Assembly (NCBI GenBank): GCA_018401465.1
Contig: JAGYKE010000004.1
Location: forward strand, 868,001 to 932,000
DNA length: 64,000 bases
Origin: Aestuariivita sp.
GTDB lineage: Bacteria; Pseudomonadota; Alphaproteobacteria; Rhodobacterales; Rhodobacteraceae
Reading direction: 5' to 3'
Below are positions 8,975-21,150 of the stretch, piece after piece (position 1 is the first letter of the stretch; each line of letters opens with the position of its first letter). The translations under genes and the position numbers were made by a program. The notes beneath the pieces were generated by a model that was given only the letters and a program-made list of their open reading frames with translations, did no database searches and was not told the DNA's origin.

Positions 8975-10026
8975 CTTGTCCCCGTCGGCTTGAGCGTCAG
9001 GATGACAGCCATCAGCATCGGGATACCCGCAATTGCGGTGATGATGCCCACGGGGACGATCGCGCCGGGCGAGATCAGCTTGCCGATGACGGACGCCGCA
9101 ACAAGGATGACCGCTCCCATGAGCGCGGCGGTCGGCAGGGCAAAGCGGTGATCTTCGCCCACGACCGCACGCGCGATATGCGGGGCGATCAACCCGACAA
9201 ACCCAATCGTGCCGGTGAAACAGACGGCCCCCGCCGTCAGGGCGGCGACCAGCAGAAAACCGCGCCTTCGCAAGCGGTTAACGTCTAGCCCGAGGCTGGC
9301 GGCATTGGCGTCGCCCATGCGCAGCGAGGTCAGATTCCACGCATCGCGCAGCACCAATGGCAGACACACCAGCAAGATGGTGCCGCAGACCAGAACGGAG
9401 GTCCAACTGGCTTTCAGGAGGCTTCCGAACAGCCAGAAGACAATCTGTTGCAAGACCTCGGGCGAGGCCATGAACTGTGCGAGCGATTGCAGCGATTTAA
9501 AGAAGAACAAGACCGCGATTCCCGCCAGAACCAGAACCTCCGGAGCGGAACCCTTGACACGTGCGACCACGTAGATCAGCGCGGCGGCGGCAAGGGTCAT
9601 GGCAAAGGCGGCAATCGGTGTTTGCAGCCATTGCGGAAGCCCCCATAGTGCGCCGACCAGGATCGACAGGGCCGCACCGAACCCGGCGGCAGCGGAAAAC
9701 CCAAGGGTGAATGGGCTGGCAAGGGGGTTGTTCAGGATGGTTTGCATCATCAATCCCGCCAGACCAAGCGAAGCGCCGACCAGCGCTGCCATGATGCTTT
9801 GTGGCAAGCGGATGTGCCACAGGATGGCCGCGGCGCCGCGGTCTTCGCCCGCCGGGCCTGCCCAAAAGGCCTTGTTCAGATCGGCCAGCGACATGCCCGA
9901 TGGTCCGGTGACCAAATCGGCTGCAAGCAGGGCGCAAAGCAGCATGGCTGCCCCAAGAAGTGCCGCCATGCGCGCCCTGATCTGGCGGGCATAAAGCCCG
10001 CCAGAGGTCATGGCTGCATCCGTCAT
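8971..10026 (-). CDS. Iron-siderophore ABC transporter permease (FecCD/BtuC family)
   Basis: A 351-residue permease with about nine to ten membrane helices. BtuC-family markers include RLPQSIMAALVGASLGLAG near residue 55, NPLASPFTLGFSAAAGFGA and the EAA-like coupling loop GTIGFVGLIAPHIAR near the C-terminal third. It overlaps the binding-protein gene upstream and the ATPase gene downstream by 4 nt each, which indicates tight stoichiometric expression. Confidence 0.93.
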   Translation of the reverse strand: MTDAAMTSGGLYARQIRARMAALLGAAMLLCALLAADLVTGPSGMSLADLNKAFWAGPAGEDRGAAAILWHIRLPQSIMAALVGASLGLAGLMMQTILNNPLASPFTLGFSAAAGFGAALSILVGALWGLPQWLQTPIAAFAMTLAAAALIYVVARVKGSAPEVLVLAGIAVLFFFKSLQSLAQFMASPEVLQQIVFWLFGSLLKASWTSVLVCGTILLVCLPLVLRDAWNLTSLRMGDANAASLGLDVNRLRRRGFLLVAALTAGAVCFTGTIGFVGLIAPHIARAVVGEDHRFALPTAALMGAVILVAASVIGKLISPGAIVPVGIITAIAGIPMLMAVILTLKPTGTR

Positions 10027-11120
10027 TGCAGCTTTTGCACGAAGATCCCGTCCAGTGGGATGGGCAGCCAGTCTGCGTAATAGGCGGCAAGCTCGGCCTG
10101 CGGATCCACATCGGCGAAAGCCTCCGGATGCAGGACCTTACCCAGATAGCGGGCAAAGACGAAGTCCGACAAGGAGCGCGCGCCACCATGGTAGATCGCA
10201 TGAACTTCGCCCGCTTTCGCGGCCGGAAGGTCTGCCCAGCCCGGACGGGTCAGATAGGCTGCCATCTTTTCCTGAGCCGCCGCCGCGTCGGCCTTGAAGC
10301 CTACCCGCACAGCCTCGGGCGCGTTCATCCATTCCGACCCGGCAAGAAGGATGACGTCTGGTTGCTCTGCAAGAACATATTCGGGTGCCAGAGGGCCCCA
10401 GTTTTCAATCCGACCCTTTGCGATGTTCAGCCCGCCGACCAAGTCGATCACGCCCGCCCACATGCCTCTGCCATAGGAATTGCCGACCTCGGCCGGACCT
10501 CTTCTGGCCAGTTCGACATAGACCTTCTTCGGCGCGCCACCCGCGGCAGCCACCCGTGCGATCGTATCGGTGATCATGCCTTCGTACAGTCCTGCCAAGG
10601 CTTCGGCCCGATCTTCGGTGCCCATCAGCGTGCCGATCACGCGGGTCGAGGCCAGATGCGCCTCCAGTGTCTGGGCGTTGTAATCCACCACGACAACCGG
10701 GATGCCTGCGGCCTCCAGCTGCGCGATGCCTTCACCAAGGGCATCAAACTGCCAGCCTGCCAGAAGCGCGACATCCGGGTTGGCAGCGATGGCGGCTTCC
10801 ACGCTGAATGTGCTGCTTTCGGTGTCGCCGACATCGGGAAGCGTGTCGATCTGCGGATAGACGGCCTTGTAGGCTTCCCATTGCATAGGGCGCCATTCCG
10901 CCCAAGGCGTGCGGGAGATCGCCACGACCTTGTCGATGCCGCCCGGGCCGGTGATCGCGATGAAGTCTTCATAGTAAAAGCCGAGCAGAACCCGATCAGG
11001 AGTATCGGCCAGAATGACAGTCCGGCCCTTGAGGTCGGTCAGGGTGATTTCGGCCCAGGCGGGCAAGGCTGTGGTCAAGGCAATTGCGCCAAGACCGATG
11101 AGTTTGAACACGGATTTCAT
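10023..11120 (-). CDS. Iron-siderophore ABC transporter substrate-binding protein
   Basis: A 365-residue protein with an N-terminal signal peptide (LIGLGAIALTTALPAWAE) followed by a class III periplasmic-binding fold of the FepB/FhuD type: LKGRTVILADTPDRVLLG at the start of the mature chain, NPDVALLAGWQFDAL, IPVVVVDYNAQTLEA in the first lobe and PDVILLAGSEWMNA in the second. It would capture a ferric siderophore or related chelate for the FecCD-type permease encoded next. The exact ligand is not readable. Confidence 0.88.
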   Translation of the reverse strand: MKSVFKLIGLGAIALTTALPAWAEITLTDLKGRTVILADTPDRVLLGFYYEDFIAITGPGGIDKVVAISRTPWAEWRPMQWEAYKAVYPQIDTLPDVGDTESSTFSVEAAIAANPDVALLAGWQFDALGEGIAQLEAAGIPVVVVDYNAQTLEAHLASTRVIGTLMGTEDRAEALAGLYEGMITDTIARVAAAGGAPKKVYVELARRGPAEVGNSYGRGMWAGVIDLVGGLNIAKGRIENWGPLAPEYVLAEQPDVILLAGSEWMNAPEAVRVGFKADAAAAQEKMAAYLTRPGWADLPAAKAGEVHAIYHGGARSLSDFVFARYLGKVLHPEAFADVDPQAELAAYYADWLPIPLDGIFVQKLQ

Positions 11121-11192
11121 AAGATTACCCTCAGGTAATGCTGACGCAGCAAAGGCGCAGCAAGTTGCATTGATCGACGAAGATTGTGGCGA

Positions 11193-11606
11193 TCAAGCCA
11201 GAGGGGGGGCGCGCACCGGTGTTGCCGGGTTGGTGGTGCGGCCAAAACCACGCATATGTGCCGGGACAAGGATAGCCGCGGCAGCGCGCAGTTCCATCTC
11301 GGCAAAGCCTGGAAGGGGGGCCGGAAGCAGAAGTGACCCTGCCAGATTGCAGGCAGGGCAATCGCCTGCGTCAAGCCCACCGTCAGCATTACCGGGTGCG
11401 ATGCAAAGGTCGGCAAGGGTCAGACCCATTTCCGCCAGATCGGCCGACTGACTGATCTGCGCGGCCGTCGGCATATGTCGATGAGCAAGGCCGCCAAGCA
11501 GGAGACCTATCGCGGACAGCAGGAAAATCGTGGTCCTTGCAAGCGCAAGGGGCAGAGTCCATTCCATGGCTTTGCCTAGCATTTTGCGATGAAGTGGCAA
11601 ACGCAT
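11193..11606 (-). CDS. Small DUF2946-like membrane/periplasmic protein leading the iron operon
   Basis: Up to 137 residues with one N-terminal membrane segment (TTIFLLSAIGLLLGGLAH), a central cysteine pair motif DCPACN, a second isolated Cys, and a C-terminus TPVRAPPLA. This layout is that of DUF2946-type proteins often found beside metal-uptake genes. It lies 72 nt upstream of the binding-protein gene on the same strand and probably heads the operon. The start is uncertain: ATG 11606, 11582 or 11564 are all possible, and the ATG at 11564 would leave MEWTLPLALAR before the helix. Function unknown; a metal-related role is inferred from context. Confidence 0.6.
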   Translation of the reverse strand: MRLPLHRKMLGKAMEWTLPLALARTTIFLLSAIGLLLGGLAHRHMPTAAQISQSADLAEMGLTLADLCIAPGNADGGLDAGDCPACNLAGSLLLPAPLPGFAEMELRAAAAILVPAHMRGFGRTTNPATPVRAPPLA

Positions 11607-11698
11607 AATTCTCTAACTTGCGACTGGCTTGTCAGGCGAAGCTTCTCGACTCCGCATGGCAAAGGCAAAGGCAAGGGCATCCAGGGCTGGGGGGCAAC

Positions 11699-11721
11699 CC
11701 TGTTCGCGCAGCTCGAACAGG
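11699..11721. repeat. 8-bp hairpin upstream of the iron operon
   Basis: CCTGTTCG pairs with CGAACAGG over a 7-nt loop. It lies in the 200-bp non-coding stretch between the gyrB end and the iron operon start. There is no T-run; it may be a regulator site or part of a decayed repeat. Confidence 0.4.
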
Positions 11722-11746
11722 CCGAGCTTGCGTGGCGGTGAGCGGG

Positions 11747-11793
11747 GTAGGGTGGGTGGTTCCGGCGCATCTCGCCGGCCTCACCAACCCTAC
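11747..11793. repeat. Nested inverted repeat of the GTAGGGTGGGTG family, downstream of gyrB
   Basis: The outer arms are GTAGGGTGGGTG and CACCAACCCTAC (one mismatch); inside is a perfect CCGGCG-CATCT-CGCCGG hairpin. The outer arm is the same sequence that forms a perfect 23-bp inverted repeat at 36228-36293. It ends 13 nt from the gyrB stop codon, so it may act as the gyrB transcript terminator or 3' stabiliser. Confidence 0.6.
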
Positions 11794-11806
11794 GGACACA
11801 CCCCCC

Positions 11807-14920
<3,114 letters not shown>

Positions 14921-14924
<4 letters not shown>

Positions 14925-16021
14925 GTCGCCGCCTTCACATGGCTTTCGCCGTGCTCTTCCGTCACTTCCAGATACTGCGCCCGCGCGCCCAGTTCGCTGA
15001 ACAATTCCGGCCCCGTCCCCGTCATCCAGGCCTGCGCGCCCAGCGCACAGACCTCGTCATAAAGCGCCGCGCGCCGTCCCGCGTCCAGATGCGCCGCGAC
15101 CTCGTCGAGCAGCAGGATCGGCGGCGCGCCGATCTCGTCCGCGAGTGCCCGCGCATTCGCAAGGATCAGCGACACCAGCAGCGCCTTCTGTTCCCCGGTG
15201 GAACAGTCGCGTGCGGGCACGCCCTTGGCGGCATAGACCGCGTTCAGGTCCGTCCGGTGCGGCCCGACCAGCGCGCGGCCTGCGCCCATGTCGCGGAACC
15301 GGCTGTCCGCCAATGCCGCGCGCAGATCGTCCTCGCCCCCGGGCATCTCGCCTTCGCTTTGCTGCAACTCGAGATCGGCCGCCGGAAAGGCCGTCGCGGC
15401 CCCGTCCTGCGCGTCGCGCAGCCGCGCCAACGTAGCGACCCGGGCCGCGTGGATGCGCGCGCCTGCCCCGGCCATCTGGCGTTCCAGCGCGGCATACCAA
15501 TGCGCGTCGCGCACCTGGTCTTTCAGCAATCGGTTGCGGTCGCGCATGGCCTTGTCATAGGCCAGCACCGCCTCGGCGTGATCGGGAAAGAAGCTCATCA
15601 CCATCCGGTCGAGAAACCGCCGCCGCCCGTCCGCCGCCTCGATCCAGAGCCGGTCCATGGCCGGCACCATCCACAGCACCCGCGCGATCCGCCCCAGCGC
15701 CACCTGCGGCGCCGCCTTGCCATCTATCGTCACGGACCGCGCCGCGCCGCCTTCCGACCAGGTCTCGATTTCGTGCGCATGGCCGGGCGTCACCACCTGC
15801 GCCCCCAGCTTCCAGCCGATCGCATCGGGGCGCCGCGCCATTTCCTCCGCGCTCGCCCGCCGCAGGCCACGACCCGGCGAAAACAGCGATACCGCTTCCA
15901 GGATGTTCGTCTTGCCCGCCCCGTTCGGCCCCCAGATCGCCACGGGCCGCCCGTCGCAGGCGATGCGCGCGCGCCGGTGCGACCGGAAGTGAGACAGGCT
16001 CAGGTGAGACAGGAACAGCAT
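14921..16021 (-). CDS. recF: DNA replication and repair protein RecF
   Basis: A 366-residue SMC-like ATPase that helps load RecA at gaps. Features: N-terminal LSLSHFRSHRRARI (the usual F/Y-RN region, here with RSHRRA), Walker A GPNGAGKTN near residues 33-41, signature-like DCSTGEQKALLVSLILANA and Walker B PPILLLDEVAAHLD. Length is normal for RecF. The ATG at 16021 is preceded by a GAGAGGAAGGA ribosome site that lies at the edge of the dispersed repeat separating it from dnaN. Confidence 0.96.
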
Positions 16022-16026
16022 CCTGT

Positions 16027-16079
16027 CCTTCCTCTCGCTTCAAATATCCCCGCCGGAGGCATCGCGGCAAAGCCGCGAT
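16027..16079 (-). repeat. Hairpin plus GGATATTTG-type repeat (copy A) between dnaN and recF
   Basis: On the minus strand an ATCGCGGC-TTT-GCCGCGAT hairpin (16061-16079) overlaps the dnaN stop codon and is followed by GCCTCCGGCGGGGATATTTG. The hairpin-then-GATATTTG layout is shared with 30681-30740 and 61534-61605. The hairpin could pause or end dnaN transcripts. Confidence 0.6.
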
Positions 16080-17197
16080 CAAACCCGCATCGGCATCACG
16101 ACGTAGACCGCGCTCTGGTCGTTGCCTTCGCGCATCAGCGTGGGGTCGCCCGAGGAGTTGAACAGGAACACCGCGTTCTCGCGGTCCACCTGGCTCGCGA
16201 TTTCCAGCAGATACTTGGCGTTGAAGCCGATCTGCAGCGGGTCGTCGCCATAGGCCACGGCCAGTTCCTCTTCCGCCGCACCGCTGTCAGGGGCGTTGAC
16301 CGACAGGATCAGCCGGTCTTCCGACAGTTCCAGCTTGACCGCGCGCGACCGTTCGGAACTGACCGTCGCCACCCGGTCCACTGCCTGCGCGAATTCCGCT
16401 GCATCGACTTCCAGCCGCCGCGTGTTGTTCTGCGGGATGACCCGGCTGTAATCGGGGAAGGTGCCGTCGATCACCTTCGAGGTCAGCGTGATCTCGGGCG
16501 TGGCGAAGCGGATCTTCGTCTCGCTCACCGAAACGGCGATCTTCGCCTCGTCGTCGTCCAGCAGCTTGCGCAATTCGCCCACCGTCTTGCGGGGCACGAT
16601 CACGCCGGGCATGCCCGCCGCGCCGTCGGGCAGGTCGGCGTCGATCCGGGCCAGCCGGTGGCCATCGGTCGCCACGCAGCGCAGCACGCGGCCGCCATCG
16701 GCCTCGGCCACATGCAGGTAGACGCCGTTGAGGTAATAGCGCGTCTCTTCCGTCGAGATCGCGAATTTCGACTTGTCGAAAAGCCGCCGCAGCACGGTCG
16801 CCGGGGCCGAGAAATTCGACTGGTATTCCGACGATGCCATGACGGGGAAATCTTCCTTCGGCAGCGTGGCGAGAGAGAAGTTCGACCGCCCCGCCTCGAC
16901 CGTCAGCCGCCCCGCCGCGCCGTCGGCGGTGAGCGTGACCAGCGCCCCGTCGGGCAGCTTGCGCACGATCTCGTGCAGCGTGGTGGCCGACACCGTGGTC
17001 GCGCCCGCGCGCTCCACCTTGGCCGGGGCCTTGTCGACCACCTCGATATCCAGATCGGTCGCCCGGAAGCGCACCATGTCGCCTTCGGCCTCGATCAGGA
17101 CATTGGCAAGGATCGGGATGGTGTTGCGCCGTTCGACCACAGATTGCGCCTGAGACACCGCCTTCAGAAGCGCGCCGCGTTCAATGCTCAGTTTCAT
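16079..17197 (-). CDS. dnaN: DNA polymerase III beta subunit (sliding clamp)
   Basis: A 372-residue clamp with the standard MKLSIERGALLKAVSQAQSVVERRNT-type opening, NVLIEAEGDMVRFRATDLDIEV in domain I, YYLNGVYLH and LRCVATDGHRLA in domain II, and the C-terminal tail DQSAVYVVMPMRV that forms the partner-binding pocket. It is the processivity factor for replication. Gene order on the minus strand is dnaA, then an opposite-strand dioxygenase gene, then dnaN and recF. Confidence 0.98.
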   Translation of the reverse strand: MKLSIERGALLKAVSQAQSVVERRNTIPILANVLIEAEGDMVRFRATDLDIEVVDKAPAKVERAGATTVSATTLHEIVRKLPDGALVTLTADGAAGRLTVEAGRSNFSLATLPKEDFPVMASSEYQSNFSAPATVLRRLFDKSKFAISTEETRYYLNGVYLHVAEADGGRVLRCVATDGHRLARIDADLPDGAAGMPGVIVPRKTVGELRKLLDDDEAKIAVSVSETKIRFATPEITLTSKVIDGTFPDYSRVIPQNNTRRLEVDAAEFAQAVDRVATVSSERSRAVKLELSEDRLILSVNAPDSGAAEEELAVAYGDDPLQIGFNAKYLLEIASQVDRENAVFLFNSSGDPTLMREGNDQSAVYVVMPMRV

Positions 17198-17387
17198 ATG
17201 CCGTCCCTGTCGATGTCCCGGGATGGGAAAGGTAGCGGTTTGCCGCCACGGTACAAGGGTTTTTCGACTGTTTTTCCGGGGGTCCCGGCTGGAATCGCGG
17301 GCTGGCAGGGGCGCTCCCCATCGCCGCGATTGCCGCGTGCCCGGCGCCGTGGCACTCTGCCCGCGACAAGGTCAGGGAGGATGCCAC

Positions 17388-18266
17388 ATGTCGATCACCG
17401 CACAGGCCGCGCGCGCGGCCGCGGACCAATACCGCGAGGAAGGCTTCGCCATACTCCGGCAATTCGTGGACGGCGACGAACTGACCCGCCTTCGGGCGGA
17501 AACGGCACGCATGTACGACGAAGGCATGACGCATCCCACCACCTTCCGGCACGGAAACCTCTGCTTCGAAATCCTGCCCGAACGCGACTTCGGCCGCCGC
17601 TATGTCATTCAGGCCTACTGGATGAGCTGGATTTCCGACTACTACGAACGCTTCCGCCGGTCCGAGGATACGTTCACCCTTCTCGAACCCTTCCTTGGCC
17701 GCGACATCAAGCAGATCGCGCAGCAGATCCACTGGAAACCGCCGGGCGCAGGTCTCACGGGTTATCGCTGGCATCAGGACCTGCGTTTCCGCCCCAAACG
17801 CGAGGAGTTCCGCGAGATCGAGGAATCGTCCGTCACGATCGGCCTCGCCATCGACCCGTCGACGCGGGAAAACGGCTGCTTGCAGGTCATCCCGCGGTCG
17901 CACCGCATGGGGTATCTCGGCCTGTCCGACGACGGCGACGGCCAGATCATGAAAGGGATAAGCAGCGACGACCAGCTGCGCGCGGCAGGCCTTGAACCCG
18001 CGGATGTCGTCTGGCTCGAACTCGAACCCGGCGATCTGGCGATCTGGGGACTGATGACGGTGCACGGGTCGCTGCCCAACACCTCCCAGAATGACCGCGC
18101 CTTCGCGCTGTCGTCCTATGTGCGCGCCGACACCACCGACCGGGGCGAATGGGTCTTCCGCGACGGCGTGTCCACGCCCATCGGCGACACCCCCGCCCTG
18201 TGCAAGTACGAGGCGCTCCGCGAACGCCCCGAACCGCATTACATCGATCAGAAGTGGTACGCCTGA
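17388..18266 (+). CDS. Phytanoyl-CoA dioxygenase (PhyH) family protein
   Basis: A 292-residue Fe(II)/2-oxoglutarate dioxygenase. The iron facial triad is visible as WHQD in the segment YRWHQDLRFRP (about residues 125-135) and the distal His in LMTVHGSLPNTS near residue 225; AFALSSYVRAD follows and may contain the 2-oxoglutarate-binding Arg region. The substrate is unknown. A GTCAGGGAGGATGCCAC stretch gives a good ribosome site before ATG 17388. The gene lies on the + strand between the minus-strand dnaA and dnaN, which are normally adjacent, and shares a palindromic end with dnaA. Confidence 0.88.
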   Translation: MSITAQAARAAADQYREEGFAILRQFVDGDELTRLRAETARMYDEGMTHPTTFRHGNLCFEILPERDFGRRYVIQAYWMSWISDYYERFRRSEDTFTLLEPFLGRDIKQIAQQIHWKPPGAGLTGYRWHQDLRFRPKREEFREIEESSVTIGLAIDPSTRENGCLQVIPRSHRMGYLGLSDDGDGQIMKGISSDDQLRAAGLEPADVVWLELEPGDLAIWGLMTVHGSLPNTSQNDRAFALSSYVRADTTDRGEWVFRDGVSTPIGDTPALCKYEALRERPEPHYIDQKWYA

Positions 18267-18282
18267 GGCCCCGGGGCCTCAG
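18263..18282. terminator. 20-bp perfect palindrome carrying the stop codons of phyH and dnaA
   Basis: The segment reads CTGAGGCCCC followed directly by its reverse complement GGGGCCTCAG. Its first TGA is the stop of the + strand dioxygenase and its last TCA is the dnaA stop on the minus strand, so one palindrome ends both genes. It could work as a compact bidirectional terminator, although there is no T-run on either side. Confidence 0.6.
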
Positions 18283-19646
18283 CCTTCCAGCGACCGGCGC
18301 AGGATCTCGATATCCTCGGCGATCTGGCCGTCGGTCGCTTTCAGCTCCTCGATCCGGCGTACGCCGTGCATGATCGTGGTGTGATCGCGCCCACCGAAGC
18401 GCCGCCCGATTTCGGGCAATGACCGCGAGGTGAGCTGCTTGGCCAGATACATCGCCACCTGCCGGGGCCGGGCATAGCTGCGCACGCGCTTCGGCCCGAT
18501 CAGATCGCTCATCCGGATGTTGAAATATTCGGCCACCTGACGCTGGATATCCTCGACGGTGATCTTGCGTTCGGATTGCTTGAGCACATCGGCAAGGCAG
18601 TCCTGCGTCAGGTCCATGTCGATGGGTCGGCCCACCAGCGACGCAAAGGCGAAAAGCCGCGTCAGCGCCCCTTCCAGGACCCGCACATTGGTCGAAATAC
18701 GCTGCGCCAGAAATTCGAGCACGCCGCCCTCGATCCGCAGGTCGGGATAGCTGTCGCGATAGACCTCGACCTTCGACTGCAAGATGCCGAGGCGCAGCTC
18801 GTAATCGGTGGGGTGCAGATCGACGACCAGCCCGCATTGCAGGCGCGACTTCACCCGGTCTTCCAGATGCTTGATCTCGCCCGGGGCGCGGTCGGCGGAA
18901 ATGATGATCTGCTTGTTCTGGTCCACCAGCGCGTTGAAGGTGTGGAAGAATTCCTCCTGCGTGCTGTCCTTGCCGGCGATGAACTGGACATCGTCCACCA
19001 TCAGCACGTCGACCGACCGGAAGAGATGCTTGAAATCCATCATCCGCCGTTCGCGCAGCGCCTGCACAAAGCGGTACATGAACTGCTCTGCCGACAGATA
19101 CAGCACGGTCAGTTCCGGCTGGCGCGCGCGCAGCTCCCACGCGATCGCGTGCATCAGGTGCGTCTTGCCCAGACCGACACCGCCATAGAGGAACAGCGGG
19201 TTGAACGTCACCGGCCCGCCTTCGGCCACGCGGCGCGCGGCGGCATGGGCCAGTTCGTTGGGCTTGCCCACCACGAAGGTGTCGAAGGTGAACCGCGCAT
19301 CCAGCGGCGCCGCCTGCAGGCTTTCCACCACCGCGGGGGAAGGGGCGCCCTTCGCAGCATGCGCGGGGGCCTTCGCCGCCGCGCGCGCCGGCGCCCGAGC
19401 CACATTTGCGGGCGCATGAAAGGACAGGCGCTGCACCTTTTCGCCCGCACTGTTCAGTTCATACAGGATCAGGTCTGAAAAGTTCTGACTGACATAATTG
19501 CCCAGAAAGGTCGTCGGCACGTTGAACAGGGCCACGCCATCTTCCAGCGACGCGAATTCCAGCGGTTCGATCCAGGTGGTGAAATTGTTCCGTCCGACCG
19601 TCTTCAACAACCGCTGGCGCAATTGGCCCCATTTTTCTTGTGTCAT
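18279..19646 (-). CDS. dnaA: Chromosomal replication initiator protein DnaA
   Basis: A 455-residue AAA+ initiator. Domain I spans about residues 1-75; an Ala/Pro-rich linker covers 80-115; Walker A GGVGLGKT is at 155-162, Walker B in VDVLMVDDVQFIAGKDS, and the C-terminal DNA-binding signature is GGRDHTTIMHGVRRI. ATG 19646 (MTQEKWGQLRQRLLK) matches the normal DnaA start; further in-frame codons upstream are not DnaA-like. DnaA binds the origin and loads the replicative helicase. Confidence 0.98.
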   Translation of the reverse strand: MTQEKWGQLRQRLLKTVGRNNFTTWIEPLEFASLEDGVALFNVPTTFLGNYVSQNFSDLILYELNSAGEKVQRLSFHAPANVARAPARAAAKAPAHAAKGAPSPAVVESLQAAPLDARFTFDTFVVGKPNELAHAAARRVAEGGPVTFNPLFLYGGVGLGKTHLMHAIAWELRARQPELTVLYLSAEQFMYRFVQALRERRMMDFKHLFRSVDVLMVDDVQFIAGKDSTQEEFFHTFNALVDQNKQIIISADRAPGEIKHLEDRVKSRLQCGLVVDLHPTDYELRLGILQSKVEVYRDSYPDLRIEGGVLEFLAQRISTNVRVLEGALTRLFAFASLVGRPIDMDLTQDCLADVLKQSERKITVEDIQRQVAEYFNIRMSDLIGPKRVRSYARPRQVAMYLAKQLTSRSLPEIGRRFGGRDHTTIMHGVRRIEELKATDGQIAEDIEILRRSLEG

Positions 19647-20088
19647 GCGTGCTTCAACGTCCCTGTATTGCCATTCGGCGCGTTCTTCGATGCCCGGCTC
19701 GAAAGCCGACGCGGACCACAGGCATAGGAATACTACCCGCCGCACCCCATGCGACGGCGCCCCATACCAAGGCGCACACCGGTTCATAGTCGAGCCGCAC
19801 GGGCCAATGGCCCGCTTCCCAACGGCTCTGCGCCCGGCGCAGCAATGTAATGACAGGGCCGCACGGCAGAGCCTGCCTGCCTGCGGCGTCCGTCGAACGG
19901 TGAGTGCAGCACCACCTGTTCAACTGTCATCCGGTCTGCGGTGCGATCCGCGGCCCGGATGGCCTGTCCCCCCAGCGAGTGGAATCGCTGCACCCTTGGT
20001 AGCAAGCCGTCTTGCACCCCATCAATCAAACTATGCGCTTGACTCAGGAAGGGTGGCAAAGGAATCGCCGAGCTGCCCACCACAAACG
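19647..20088. other. Intergenic region between dnaA and rpsT (about 440 bp before the terminator)
   Basis: This stretch should hold the dnaA promoter. Reading both strands, no consensus DnaA box (TTATNCACA), no AT-rich unwinding element and no convincing open frame were seen; GC stays high. It therefore shows no sign of being the replication origin, despite its place next to dnaA. Confidence 0.5.
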
Positions 20089-20115
20089 AAAAATGCCGCC
20101 CGGGGGCGGCATTTC
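20089..20115 (-). terminator. Intrinsic terminator of rpsT
   Basis: On the minus strand AAATGCCGCC and GGCGGCATTT pair around a CCCG loop and continue into TTTC, about 40 nt after the rpsT stop. It is a strong rho-independent terminator; an A-run on the other side could also make it work in the + direction. Confidence 0.88.
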
Positions 20116-20153
20116 AGTGCAAAAGCATGTTTTTCATGTATCGAAAACAGGCC

Positions 20154-20417
20154 TCAGCCCAGCGATTTCACCCGCGACGACAGGCGCGACATTTTGCGCG
20201 AAGCGGTGTTCTTGTGGAAGACGCCCTTGGTGACGCCCCGCATCAGTTCGGGCTGGGCGGCGCGCAGCGCGGCGCCTGCGGCGTCCTTGTCGCCAGAGGC
20301 GATGGCCTCTTCGACCTTGCGCAGGAAGGTACGGATGCGCGACCGGCGGGCCTTGTTGATGGCAAAGCGGGCTTCGTTCTGACGGGCGCGTTTCTTGGAC
20401 TGCGGCGTATTGGCCAT
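20154..20417 (-). CDS. rpsT: 30S ribosomal protein S20
   Basis: An 87-residue, strongly basic protein starting [19 protein letters not shown] and containing [15 protein letters not shown] and [20 protein letters not shown], the standard S20 pattern. It binds 16S rRNA during 30S assembly. A single-gene transcript is likely, given its own terminator. rpsT next to dnaA is usual in alphaproteobacteria. Confidence 0.98.
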   Translation of the reverse strand: MANTPQSKKRARQNEARFAINKARRSRIRTFLRKVEEAIASGDKDAAGAALRAAQPELMRGVTKGVFHKNTASRKMSRLSSRVKSLG

Positions 20418-20589
20418 GTCTTGTGTTCCCTCTTTCGGGTCTGATCGGTTCTCAAGCGTGCGAACGCCGGATCAGATCCGGGGGACGAAGTGTCCAGTCT
20501 GGCCAAGGCGGGCCGCACGCGCATGTATGGCGGCGGCTTATAGCCAAGATCGCCGATTGTTCAAGCGCTTTGTCGACGGGCGGGCCGCA

Positions 20590-21150
20590 TCACAGCCCGA
20601 AGGCGTCGCGGATCTCCGCAGCGATCCGTTCGGGGTCGGCCTCCGGATTGTCGACGATCAGGTCATAGCCGTCCTCGCGCGAAAAGCTGTCGACCTGTCC
20701 CCGCGCCAGCCCGATCTCGCGGTCGCCGCGCGCAGCCTCGCGCGCTTCCAGAACCTCCAGCGGCAGGAAGAACCCGACGAATCGCAGATCGGCGAACGGC
20801 AAGAGGTCGCGATAGATCGCGATCTCGCCCCGCAGCATCACGTCGTCCACGATCAGATCGTTGCCCGCCCGCGCCAGCGCCGCGACGGACGCACGCATCC
20901 CCGTAAGCAGCCGTTCGCAGACCGGGCCGGTCCGCACGATGATAGTCCGGTGACCTTCGATCTGCACGGCATCAAAGGCCAGCCCGTCGGGATGCCCGAT
21001 GAGGCTGTCGGGCAGCATGTCCAGGAAGGCGTCCATCGCCACGTGTATCAGGGGTCCCCGGGCGATCTTCTGCAGCGCGCGCGCCGCGCTCGACTTGCCC
21101 GAGCTTCCCGGCCCGTTCAGGACGATGACCCGGGGCCGCGCGGCCGTCAC
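20590..21150 (-). CDS. Chloramphenicol phosphotransferase-like (CPT family) P-loop protein
   Basis: A 186-residue P-loop kinase-like protein. The Walker [10 protein letters not shown] is at residues 14-22; [12 protein letters not shown] and [12 protein letters not shown] carry the acidic residues of the CPT fold; [24 protein letters not shown] provides the Arg-rich lid. CPT homologues phosphorylate hydroxyl groups of small molecules, but most are uncharacterised and the family name does not prove chloramphenicol resistance. Its start overlaps the enoyl-CoA hydratase stop by 4 nt (21147-21150). Confidence 0.8.
   Translation of the reverse strand: MTAARPRVIVLNGPGSSGKSSAARALQKIARGPLIHVAMDAFLDMLPDSLIGHPDGLAFDAVQIEGHRTIIVRTGPVCERLLTGMRASVAALARAGNDLIVDDVMLRGEIAIYRDLLPFADLRFVGFFLPLEVLEAREAARGDREIGLARGQVDSFSREDGYDLIVDNPEADPERIAAEIRDAFGL

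Noticed and set aside
11607-11746. A gene remnant upstream of the iron operon (minus-strand run with FELREQGCPPALDALAF)
   Set aside because: Short, no start or recognised family; may be a decayed fragment but evidence is too weak to list.
20590-21150. Antibiotic resistance gene (chloramphenicol phosphotransferase)
   Set aside because: Only the fold family is supported; chromosomal homologues of this type are common and usually not tied to resistance.
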